From assembly GCF_963675165.1 (NCBI RefSeq), contig NC_087380.1:1070303-1134302 (forward strand): 64,000 nucleotides of DNA, in the 5' to 3' direction. Under the pieces are notes generated by a model that saw only the letters and a list, made by a program, of their open reading frames with translations, was not told the DNA's origin and did no database searches. Positions 1 through 11,253 of the stretch are shown piece by piece. The position numbers and the translations under genes are program-made. Position 1 is the stretch's first letter. Each line of letters opens with the position of its first letter. Source of the stretch: Halichondria panicea. Its lineage: Eukaryota; Porifera; Demospongiae; Suberitida; Halichondriidae.

Positions 1-231
1 ACACTGAAGGTACAGGAAAGGTGATTATGAAGGTCATATATACATAACCTACTAAAGGTCAAAGGTCCCCTAACAATATACACTACATACTCACAAACAA
101 TAAACGTAAAGGTCATTTGAACGACAGATTGCTTAGTCATAATTATGCAGAACAAAGGATGTACACACTCGAGGTCAACTAGCTACAGAGTACATTATCC
201 TGTTAGTAATTTGACTACACAGTACATACCA

Positions 232-393
232 TATACATGTAGCTGATAATTTCCGGGGGGGGGGGGGGGGGGACAAAATATTCGTGGTTTTCGTGGTTGG
301 AGCTCTGGCCACGAATATTTTATCCACAAAGTGACTAAATATTGCTCAACTTTCAAATGTTTTCCCCCCGAAAATTACCGGCTACATGTATAC
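232..393. mobile_element. Short inverted-repeat element (MITE-like)
   Basis: The ends are inverted copies of each other: the left end reads TATACATGTAGC followed by GATAATTTCCGGGGGG, and the right end is its near reverse complement with a CCCCCC run. The interior holds a second inverted pair around CGTGGTTTTCGTGG and CCACGAATATTTTATCCAC. It has no coding capacity. Related sequence with the same TTCGTGG blocks lies at 26900-27090. The class is unknown; it is probably a non-autonomous DNA element. Confidence 0.55.
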
Positions 394-479
394 GGTTACT
401 TCTATAGCCATAGAACTGTACTGGAGGTATTAATATTCAAAAAGCTCTTCGAATTTAAAGTATAAGAGTATAATCTCAC

Positions 480-547
480 CTCCCTGGCCTCTCTCCGGAG
501 AGCTTGTTCCTCGTGACGTAGTGCTCTGTTCATGTCTCCACCAGCTT
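480..547 (-). CDS. Possible internal exon of an unidentified minus-strand gene
   Basis: On the minus strand a 68-base open stretch is bounded by a good acceptor (TGTGTTTGTCCTGTGCAG) and a good donor (GTGAGA). In the preferred frame it encodes a charged, helix-like peptide rich in E and R (AGGDMNRALRHEEQALRREA). No neighbouring exon could be joined with confidence, so the gene is not identified. The start codon of its parent would lie somewhere between here and about 2.3 kb, back to back with MED26. A chance open stretch remains possible. Confidence 0.3.
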
Positions 548-1343
548 CTGCACAGGACAAACACACACACACACACACAGAGTTAATACATTGATACTCA
601 ATACTATATACATGCATCTCTGGGTGTAGTGGTTCATTCTAAACAGGCCACCATTCTTTATAGTGTGACAGACACACACAGTTTACTGTATACAGGGAAT
701 CAGGAAAAACACACACACACACACACAAAGCTTTCACAGGGAATGATATAACCAGTTGACTATGTTCCCACAGTTTCCATACGGTATTATAATTACTAGC
801 CAATTATGTTACACAGCAACAAAACTTGGAATTAAGTGAATGACTACCTTTGAACTTAAGTACTAAAGAGCCTAATAGCCTAATGAGGTGAAGCAGCTAC
901 AAAGGTTAGGGGGGGAGAGAAGCTTCACATGAATGAATGCAGTCTACTGAAAGGCAGCCAGGAGGGAGACAAGAGGAAGACAGGGAGACAGGGAGACAGG
1001 ATACATTTGTATAGATATAAAACGTACAACTTCTGGAAGTGTAGGTAAGGAAGTGGATGAACACTAATCAATTAAAAAGTTGTCTGAAATTGATGAGTGG
1101 GGGTTCAAATAAGCTCAATAAGCTCAGTGGGAATGCTGAGGCTACGATAAGTGCCAAATAGGTTGGAAGTCATAATAATGCATCTAGAATGTGTATGCAC
1201 AAACACACATGCACCGCTATACACACAATGACAACAGTGAAATTCCTCCAAGGGTAAACTCCACTGAACTTAACCAAAACTTCCCTTTAAAGAGCCGCTA
1301 CCATATTTGAATTGTACAAGGCATGTGCATTTAGCTTTTACAG

Positions 1344-1440
1344 AGCTTGTACTTAGCTTGTACTTAGCTTGTACTTCGCTTGTACTTCGCTTGTACTTCG
1401 CTTGTACTTACTTACTTGTAGCTTGTACAGAGCTTCAGGC
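1344..1440. repeat. 11-base minisatellite
   Basis: About seven tandem copies of GCTTGTACTTA or GCTTGTACTTC, degrading at the right end. Confidence 0.8.
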
Positions 1441-2524
1441 ACTTTAATACAATGCTCCAGATTGCTTTGCTGATACCATGCACATGCGCTAAGGAGAACT
1501 ATCTTATCACTATAATCAATCATACATGCCTAAGAAATTAAGTCTGGTGACCAACTGTTGATTAAGCTGAAAACAACACCATAACAAAGCTAAGGTACGT
1601 CACATGAATTAAACCCCAATTATCATATCATATAGCGGGCGGACGATATCTTTTAGAACATTTTTATCTTAATAATTGTCGTATCATTAAAACACCATTC
1701 TCCATGGATAGCAATTTTTTATCTACTGAGCCATGCAACGTGTGTGCATCCAACAAAGTGCATAGAACCTCATAATTTTATAGGGTAACTCTACACCACT
1801 GCACACGCACTTACTGAGCTCTCTATTGAATGCAGGCTAGGACGGTGCAGCTCAGTGGATCGACCAGAGAAGATACTGCCCTCAATGTAAAACGGTAGCC
1901 TCTACACAGGCTCTCCTTTTTCTGTTCTTTATCACAATCGTTCAATAAGATAAAATACTGTATTATTCGTTCAATGAGATAAAATACGGTATTAATTGGA
2001 GGAATAAAGAAAGAAATAGACGTAAAGTTAGGAAAAAGGAGAGCCTGTATCGGGAAGTCGCGTGAGGGTAGAAGGGTGGTAGAAGGGTGAAAATGAGCGT
2101 GGGCATACTGAGCTAGAGATGTTGGACTGCCCACGCAGAGGTCTACGACTAGTAAAACTTTGCCTGCTGCAAGCTGGACATGGACTTGGAACTGGAAGTT
2201 TGCAAGCACTATAGCTAGCTCTATACCTTAGGCTTAGCTAGATGATCTACTAGTCTAGATTGTGTGTTTAGATTCTATCACTATTACCTTTTCTTGTGTC
2301 TTTCTACATGCTATAGTAGAATAGCTTAGTCATCATTATCATATAGCAGGTAGCTACTGCCACCAGAGCTGGCCACGCTGGTTCTCTGATCTGACTTGCA
2401 GCACAGCTTGGTGGTTGTCTCAGTGCAGTACAGTACAGTCTTACTCGGAATGCGTGGGAGAATACCTTACGTCACGATTGTGGGCTACATATCGCCCACG
2501 TTCATAAAAATCCTTGTGGATCAC

Positions 2525-2660
2525 GCGATTTCCCAAACCAGGCCTTACGTTTTCTTAACTGTACGCCCATTTCTTTCTTTGCTGCCTCACTATGTCTTTC
2601 TTATGTTTATGGATGAACAGTGACAACAGCAAGAAAAAGTAAGGCCTGGGAACGAGGCTA
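2525..2660. mobile_element. TAGCCTCG-family element (uninterrupted copy)
   Basis: The right end reads AAGGCCTGGGAACGAGGCTA, the reverse complement of the family terminus TAGCCTCGTTCCCAGGCCTT. The left part carries a degenerate inverted match (CCAGGCCTTACGTTTTCTT). The interior matches 29222-29400 in reverse orientation, and at the homologous point it lacks the 49-bp insertion seen there. It therefore serves as the empty site for that insertion. Confidence 0.6.
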
Positions 2661-2777
2661 GTAAAACGGCTTATCAAGATGCATGGAACGATACTCACAT
2701 GACATGCGCTGAGTTAGGAACAGAACGGGGTACACAGGAGGTCAACAGGACGACCTTGCTGACAGCAACAAGATGCC

Positions 2778-3033
2778 ATGCCTCAGTCTAGTGTTGAGGA
2801 GCTTACCGACCGCCTAGTAGCAGCCATTGACCCTCAGGGACATGTAAGTCTGAGAGATTACATTGCTTCGTGATCTTAGGGGGGTCAGGGATCTCTGAGT
2901 CTATTTTATTACTATCTGTGTGGTCCACCTTGTCCATGTGGTTCATGGCTTTACGATACACATATTATTAAAGACTGAATTTCGATTGATTGTATATACA
3001 CGTTTGTCTGCGTAAAGAACACATTTTGTACCA

Positions 3034-3085
<52 letters not shown>

Positions 3086-4949
3086 ACACACAACACACCC
3101 CCCACACACACACACACACACACACCCACACACACACACACACACACAACACACCCACACACACACACACACAGGTTAAGGACATGGCAATCGTGAGTGA
3201 GGTTGTGACAATGTTGGAGACAATGCACATCACTGCCGAACACCTCAAGGTAAAACAGAAACTGAATTACCGTCCCCAATATATAATTATAATAATCTTT
3301 CTCATATCTCCATCCAGGCCACTCGTCTGGGGAAACACATCAACAATGTTCGTAGACAATTGACCGAATCAAACAAATCTCTCGCTAAGCGGATGAAAAC
3401 TCTGGTCAAATCATGGCAGCAATTACTCCAAGCCCGGCCCTCGGTAATGAATGGACTGCCTCCCACCCCCCAGCGAACGTCCACCCCTACAAATCCCTCG
3501 AGGGCCAGCTCCCCCCTTGCACTTTATACCACTGCCAGCCCCACACTAGCCTCTCCAGCTAAGAAAGAAGAGCCGACTTATTCACCTGTCAAACCACACG
3601 ATGCTAGTAAACTCACGATTACCAGTTCTTCCCCACAAACTGTCAGAGAGCTGTTCTCTGAGGGAGAGAAAGTTACCAACGGTGCACTAGCACAAGGAGT
3701 GGCCTCAGACCCAGCTAAGAATCGCAGAAAACTGTTGAAATTGTTATCTAAAGTAAAGAAGCCAACACCACAACCAGCTGCAAGTGCTGGACCTACTAAT
3801 ATTAGTCATGTGACTCCAACGACTTCTGCCACCACTGCAGAACCTAGCTCTAGTAATCAACCCATTAACACATTCACAAATAATAACTTTATATCGATTG
3901 ATGATGAGAACGGGAGTAGTACTTCTAATGGACGAGATGTATCATTGAAACCAACACCTCCGCCTGTAGAAAATGAAGATTGTTCGTCTTTACGTGTTTG
4001 TCTCCCAAGGGGCACTATTCCAAGGACCCCGCAGACCTCACGAAAAACTGTTCATAAAAGGCATAAACGATTAAAACAAGACGTACTTGATTCTTTGAGT
4101 GTATCACTGCCTAGAAACTTAATCAGATTAAAATCCCAACAAATTCCGCCAATTACCTCCGCTGATTCACTTAACATGGAGACTACTACTTTTGTTGTCA
4201 GTATACCTATCAAGTACTACACGAAAAAGAACCACTACTCAAGCGGTAAGAAGATGAGAGACACTGTGGCAGTCCTAGAACCACCTACTGTGCCTGTTCG
4301 ATCCATTAGCCCTGCCAATCCTTCACGGAAGACTCTTGAGGTTATTCTACCTACTGTGCCTGTTCGATCCATTAGTCCTACCAATTCTTCACGGAAGACT
4401 CTTGAGGTTATTCCACCTACTTTGCCTGTTCGATCCATTAGTCCTACCAATTCTTCACGGAAGACTCTTGAGGTTATTCTACCTACTGTGCCTGTTCGAT
4501 CCATTAGTCCTGCCAATTCTTCACAGAAGACTCTTGAGGTTATTCTACCTACTGTGCCTGTTCGATCCATTAGTTCTGCCAATTCTTCACAGAAGACTCT
4601 TGAGGTTATTCCACCTACTGTACCTGTTCGATCCATTAGCCCTGCCAATTCTTCACGGAAGACTCTTGAAGTTATTGAGCAGCCTCAAATTTTAAGAATG
4701 CCTCACAAAACATTAAATAGTGATACTCAAGAGTCAGAACCGATGGAAGTGGATGATGTTCCACAGACCACTACCGAGGCTGCGTTGGATAACACTACTG
4801 TGAACAATCAAACTAGTCATGAGGATAAGGAGCCTTCCATTGAACTAAGTAAATACTGTTATACTGAACCTGTTTCTAGCAGCGAACTAACCTCAGTGAT
4901 GCTATTACCTTATGTATACATTGATGGTATTACTGATGAAAGTTTCTAA
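2778..4949 (+). CDS. MED26: Mediator complex subunit 26
   Basis: Three exons (2778-2843, 3175-3249, 3318-4949) join in phase 0 to give 590 residues. Residues 1-85 form the TFIIS N-terminal/LW helical bundle, recognised by TRLGKHINNVRR and LAKRMKTLVKSWQQL, which align with the vertebrate MED26 block (TRLGKLINDVRK, LAKRAKKLLRSWQKL). The C-terminus carries the short MED26-like ending LLPYVYIDGITDESF. MED26 is a nuclear Mediator subunit that recruits elongation factors to RNA polymerase II. The middle is low-complexity, Ser/Thr/Pro-rich and includes six tandem 22-residue repeats. A CA microsatellite runs directly into the acceptor of exon 2. The ATG at 2778 was chosen over one at 2773 because only the former is in frame. 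Confidence 0.92.
3034..3173. repeat. CA microsatellite in MED26 intron 1
   Basis: About 140 bases of almost pure CA dinucleotide with CCC interruptions end exactly at the acceptor CACACAG of MED26 exon 2, so the repeat itself supplies the pyrimidine-poor acceptor tract. Confidence 0.95.
4281..4676 (+). repeat. Six tandem 66-base coding repeats in MED26
   Basis: Six exact-length 66-base units encode a 22-residue repeat of the form PPTVPVRSISPANSSRKTLE followed by VI. Copies differ by a few substitutions (P/L, A/T, R/Q) and there is no indel. Each unit presents an SP dipeptide beside basic residues. Confidence 0.95.
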
Positions 4950-5149
4950 TTAATTTTTGATGAAAATTGATAATTATATCGTTGCTTTTAATTGTGTCTT
5001 TTGTGTCAATCTGTTATCACATTCTTCGCTAATTATTATTATTATATTGACAATTGTACAACATGACAGATTCACAATAAACGGTACGAGCATGAGGAAT
5101 AGAACTGCACAAATCTCATAAATAAATTGTCCACTAGAAATAGTCAAAG

Positions 5150-6583
<1,434 letters not shown>

Positions 6584-8134
6584 ATGGGTTGCTGCTGCTC
6601 CAAAGATGACCGTATAGTACCGAACAATCCTTCACAGGATAGCAGTGGTGACCCCTTACTACATTCTCCTATTGATCCTCCTGACAGTGAAGATCTTGGG
6701 CATGATGTGACCACTGAAGAATCAAGAGTAGCTGAAATAATTCTAGAGGCTGGAAACAACTCTCATCTTGTTGGGATTGTATATTCTCCTGCATCCGAGA
6801 CACACAAGTGTGCATACTGCGACAATCCAAATGGTGATTTATACGATTATTTCCACGTATTTTCTTCAATGTCTTGTACGCTATTTGAGGAATTTTTTGA
6901 GGCCGGTTGGTGGAGGACGGGAAAGGTTGTGTTTCGACCACGATTCGAAGTCGTCTGCTGTCCTGGGTATGCTACACGATTGCCAGTCGATGATTATACT
7001 CTCACAAAAAAGCATCGACGAGTGATAAGAAAATGGGGAGAATTTTTGAAAAATGGAGATCTCCAGTGGGAGGAAAGAGAATTGGCCTCTAATTGTGAAA
7101 ACGTTCTAGTGCATGTTGACAACGAGACAACCACAGACGCTGTCCAACCCACAAAAATGAACACCAAAGCGAAACCTAAGAAGGTCGTTAGATCTGGTGT
7201 AGGCCCTGACCCAAGCAAACCACCATGTAAGAAATCAAAGGAACGAAAAGCCAAACGTTTCAAATCGTCAAATAAACCACAAGAAGCTTCGTCAGAAAAA
7301 GAGCCGAATTCAATCCTATCTCTCACTCAGTTTATCAATCAAGAAATTCCGTCTGCAATGACTGGCCTCAAGCATAGATTTGATGTGATGCTTGTTCCTT
7401 GCTCTCTGACCAACCCTGTACTCATATCCACTGCACAAAGAGCCTATCATTTGTATGAGAAACTACAAAACGTTGTCCATACTGGAAAATCTCGATTCGA
7501 ATCATTGGAGCAGTTTTTGCAAGGATTCTATGATTCTTGTTTGGGTAATGACAGGAACCAAGGAACACCTCAGGGAAGCTTTCACCTTCAGTATTACCTC
7601 GATCGGGAATTAGTCATGTACAGTATTGTCGATATCACACCAAGTTATTTCGTGTCAGTGTACTTCATATACGATCCTGATCTACGCTTTATAAGTCCTG
7701 GAATTTTCACGTGTTTGTATGAGATGTCTTTGGTGCAGAAGTTAAAACAAACTCTGCCAAATATGAAGTACTACGGTCTCGGCTATTACAATCCCTTTGA
7801 TGACAAGGCTTCTTACAAGAGACAGTTCAAACCACAACAAGTATTGTGCAACGAAACAAATGTTTTTGTGAGTTTGGAATCTGCCACTCCAAAAATTCAG
7901 GCCAAGAAATATTGTCGACTTGTTGATGAATCTGTTCCTGAGAAGGAGGGTCGAAGTGCAAGCATTGATATGGTTTCTGTGTTAAAGAAAAGCGTTCCGT
8001 TGGGTCGATTCAGAGCATTGCCGGAGGAAGAAGTGGAAAGATACAAGCAGAGTCTGACACAGTTTGTCTGTGAAGCAGGAAGCAAAGCCGCACTTCAATG
8101 CAATGTGGACCTATTTGACAATTATAAAGATTAG
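6584..8134 (+). CDS. ATE1: Arginyl-tRNA--protein transferase (ATE1)
   Basis: A single open frame of 516 residues, close to the usual length. ATE1 transfers arginine from Arg-tRNA to N-terminal Asp, Glu or oxidised Cys, feeding the N-degron pathway. The N-terminal domain shows CAYC (76-79) and CC (125-126), the cysteines that bind an iron-sulphur cluster in studied homologues, plus GWWRTGKVVFRP. The C-terminal catalytic domain shows GSFHLQYYLDRELV, SVYFIYDPDL, YYGLGYYNPF and KYCR. Two oddities stand out: the gene has no intron although its neighbours are intron-rich, and a roughly 50-residue N-terminal extension begins MGCCCSKDD, a textbook myristoylation plus palmitoylation signal. An in-frame TGA at 6563-6565 supports this start unless there is an upstream exon. 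Confidence 0.94.
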   Translation: MGCCCSKDDRIVPNNPSQDSSGDPLLHSPIDPPDSEDLGHDVTTEESRVAEIILEAGNNSHLVGIVYSPASETHKCAYCDNPNGDLYDYFHVFSSMSCTLFEEFFEAGWWRTGKVVFRPRFEVVCCPGYATRLPVDDYTLTKKHRRVIRKWGEFLKNGDLQWEERELASNCENVLVHVDNETTTDAVQPTKMNTKAKPKKVVRSGVGPDPSKPPCKKSKERKAKRFKSSNKPQEASSEKEPNSILSLTQFINQEIPSAMTGLKHRFDVMLVPCSLTNPVLISTAQRAYHLYEKLQNVVHTGKSRFESLEQFLQGFYDSCLGNDRNQGTPQGSFHLQYYLDRELVMYSIVDITPSYFVSVYFIYDPDLRFISPGIFTCLYEMSLVQKLKQTLPNMKYYGLGYYNPFDDKASYKRQFKPQQVLCNETNVFVSLESATPKIQAKKYCRLVDESVPEKEGRSASIDMVSVLKKSVPLGRFRALPEEEVERYKQSLTQFVCEAGSKAALQCNVDLFDNYKD

Positions 8135-8312
8135 TTTTTTGTATGTTTTATGGCACATTTTTATGACTTTGTATATACATTAATAATTTTGTTTGCATAA
8201 TCCATTGTTGCCATGACAACAAATAGGTGTGCTTCAATAAGAAAATGTGACACTTGCTCCAGAATTAAATTGTAGTCTTTTTTCCACCTCTAGTTAGCTA
8301 GCTCTGGAGAGA

Positions 8313-10983
8313 ATGAATTGGGATTCCAGATTTGCATCCATTGTGAAGGAGACAGAGCAAAATCTTGCAAAAGTGAAGGTAAAGAATCTAGCTAGCTAGA
8401 TCTAGCTATATCATAATATAATTTTTATATACATCCCTATGTGACTATAGCTAGCTGCATGCTGGTGAAGTACACTGCGTAATTAACTGGTACGTTTTAT
8501 ATACACCTCCTATATTTCTCGGCTATAGTCTCAGCTACGGAGTCCCCTAACACTCAGAAGGTCTGGTGTCACACCTCCAAGTTATGCTAACCTGGTCGAT
8601 TCACCGATGAGCCCTCACATCACTCCTGGTATACTAAAGGAGACAAGAGGAAGAGAAGCACATCGACGTCGCAGTGTGAGCTTTGATCTCGGCTCTTCGG
8701 CTGGGGGTCAAGGGTCAATCACACAAGGCGGAGGGGCTGTGATGTCCTTACTCACCACGAGAATTAAAGACCAGCAAAAGGTGTCATTTTTTATCGTGTT
8801 ATGTGTACTAATAATGCACACTCAAACAAAACCTGCTAATCTGTTAAATGAGTGGCACATTTATTCCAGTTATTCCGAGCATTTAAAACATTTCTGGAAG
8901 CCATTGTATGTCATATTTACACCCCTAGCCTCGTCCCCAGCATGATCCACGTAGTAAGACGCTCCTTCTACCTATTTATGGGCTTCTGATAATTATCCTA
9001 AGCTCCTTTTATACCTTCTATAGCCGTTTATATGTCATATTTAATACTCTGCCTCAATATGACTAACTACACGCATGCAGGAGATCCTCAGCCTGCAAGA
9101 ATCCCTGGCCTCACTGCAGAGGTCCCTCCAGCAGCAGGAGAGGCAAGTACAGTCAGTTAATGTGGAGCTGAAGAAGCTACAGAGCAACAGACCAACCAGC
9201 ACTGTCACTGACACACAGTTCCAACAGGTAATTGACTGCTTGATGCTCCCCCCTCCCTATGGTTGTGCATGGGTACTTAGTAGCCCTACCCCTCCCCTCC
9301 TTCATATGGTGATACAATACTGTTTGTACGTAATAACCTAGCACTGGACTGTTCACACGCACACAACTGCACACTAAATAAACTTTATTCCTATCGCAGT
9401 TCAAGCTACAAGTGAGGAGGGAAATGGATGACTTCAAGAGCAGACTCTCGTCCTCTCATTGGAGCAACTCTCCTGGCAGCCACTCAGTGCAAGCAATAGC
9501 TCAAGAACTACACACCAGGTACACTACACACCAGGCACGCTACACACCAGGCACGCTACACACCAGGCACACACTACACACCAGGCACACTACACACCAG
9601 GCACACTATACACCAGGCACACTACACACCAGGCACAATACACACCAGGCACACTACACACCAGGCACAATACACACCAGGCACAATACACACCAGGCAC
9701 ACTACTCACACTCACACATGTCGCATCATCATGGACCATTGTTGACTTGTTCTCATTCATACAGCAAGAGGTTGTTAAGAGGTGACATTGAGAGTATGCA
9801 GGAAGACATCTCATCTCTAAAGTCTAAACTCAGTAAGTACCATACTCCTCCACTCTTTTCGTGCTTTTCATAATTAATGCTACCCTTGTTTTCACCCACA
9901 CACACACACATGTGTAGGGTCTTATGAATCTGACATAGGACTGGTTGGTACTAGCGTGAGGGACATGGAGAGAAAGCAAGACAGGCTACAGAAGGTATTA
10001 CACAAAGTCACCTACAGTTTGCATTATTTAAATGTGTTTGCTTGCCTAGACTGTGTCTGGACTGCTAGAGTGGCGACAGGGGGAGGAGGTTGGTAGGAGC
10101 AGACACACTAGCTCAGTACAAGACCACAACTCTCAGTTACAGAGAACAAAGTAAGTACAATCAATAGTAGCCTCAACCCCAGGCCCTTATAATAATATCT
10201 ATTCCTTGTGGCCTGGAATCAAGGCTAGTATACAATGGTACAATCAGGAGCGCATGAATGGCCTTTCGGCAACTATCTTTGACTGCCCATAATTTGAGTC
10301 GGATTTAAAACTAAAATATGCATTCAATAGCTCTAGGGAAACCTATTTGTACTGTAGTTCATGTGTACATAATTATATGCAGGCAGTTGATGTCAGACCT
10401 TCAGTCTCGACTCTCCCTACTGGAGCACAAGTCATTCCTAGGACCGCAGCAGCGTGACTCCACTCTGCTCACTGCTGACCTAGACCCACCCTCCCAGGCC
10501 ACCAACCTCAGCAGTAGCTACCCTCTCTCCACTGGCACCAAATCTCACTCTTCCAGCGCCCGAAATCTGTTCTCCTCCTCTGCCAGAGGGTCTGGAAATA
10601 ATAACTCTCCCAGACCAAGCTCGTCTGTTCGATCACCTCATGGATTGTCATCTTTGTCGAGGGATTATTCTTACAAGAGACCTTCGACAAGTCGGCGAAA
10701 TCCTCTACATACGACAAGTCCGCTGTGGGGTCAGAGTTCAAGAGGGGGAGTGTCTGATGACGAGGACACGTTGGACGGTCTGAGCGTGCTTTCGTCGGAG
10801 AGTGGTGCGGGACTAGAGCTGGATCACGGTGAGTGTGTGTGCGGGACTAGACCTGGATCACGGTGTGTGTGCGTGGGTAGACCCATTAATTCCAAACTCC
10901 AAACTTTTTTCTCCTGTACAGATCTCTCCTATGATTACGACCTGTCACCTTCGACCTCTATTCTCGATGTTGGATCACTTTAA
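8313..10983 (+). CDS. Unrecognised coiled-coil protein
   Basis: Nine exons (8313-8378, 8529-8780, 9081-9227, 9400-9518, 9765-9832, 9918-9994, 10050-10150, 10383-10828, 10922-10983) join in frame to 445 residues. I do not recognise the family. Residues 1-100 contain a basic Ser-rich patch (AHRRRSVSFDLGSS). Residues about 105-290 have heptad-like Leu/Gln/Glu spacing typical of coiled coil (LSLQESLASLQRSLQQQERQ, DIESMQEDISSLKSKL, LMSDLQSRLSLLEH). The C-terminal third is Ser/Arg-rich and ends in an acidic segment. There is no signal peptide or membrane segment. It could be a cytoskeletal or centrosomal scaffold, but that is inference from composition only. Introns 4 and 8 are multiples of three without stops, so their retention would keep the frame. 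Confidence 0.75.
9505..9712 (+). repeat. Minisatellite starting at a splice donor
   Basis: Twelve copies of a roughly 16-base unit (ACACACCAGGCACACT and variants) start at the last bases of exon 4 of the coiled-coil gene (CACACCAG then GTACAC). Later copies read CACCAG then GCACAC, that is, the donor GT became GC. The whole 246-base intron (9519-9764) is open in the host frame. Confidence 0.9.
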
Positions 10984-11253
10984 ATCTGTCGCACGTTTCA
11001 AATTTTCATTCACCAGAACAATCACTAGAGACCTGACTGATCGTTAGCTGTTCTCTCTCATTTTTTGTGCAATGCATTTTTTCACTTACTGAGATACTTT
11101 TGTTATCTCTGTGTGATATCTGAATGTGGTAATTTCTGTGGGGACCAGATGGCTGTGGGCATGACATCAGGGCTGAATGTATACAAAAGCCATTGTGGCT
11201 ACGTTGACAATTAACTAGGACTATAGGACTAGACTTTCACTGAAGGGCAAGCA

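Larger units (their letters stand above)
548..2777. other. Non-coding stretch upstream of MED26
   Basis: I find no supportable exon in this stretch. It contains short CA repeats (563-578, 709-726), an 11-base minisatellite at about 1344-1440 built on GCTTGTACTTA, and a fragment of a TAGCCTCG-family element at about 2525-2660. The open frame at 1823-2209 (minus) shows no domain and no splice support. The 2300-2770 part probably contains the MED26 promoter. Confidence 0.5.

Noticed and set aside
1823-2209. 128-codon minus-strand frame upstream of MED26
   Set aside because: No domain, no splice sites fitting a gene model, and AT-rich low-complexity second half.
2943-3279. Long VCVC and HTHT open frames around 3.0-3.2 kb, and similar ones at 5.3, 23.2-23.5, 24.8-25.1 kb
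   Set aside because: They are translations of dinucleotide microsatellites inside introns, with no splice or domain support.
4235-4695. Open frames with 22-residue repeats on the opposite strand and another frame of the MED26 repeat
   Set aside because: A 66-base repeat keeps other frames open by chance; the MED26 frame continues far beyond and has family motifs.
9459-9814. Possible CRISPR-like array of regularly spaced CACCAGG repeats
   Set aside because: Units are contiguous with no spacers, in an animal intron; it is a minisatellite.
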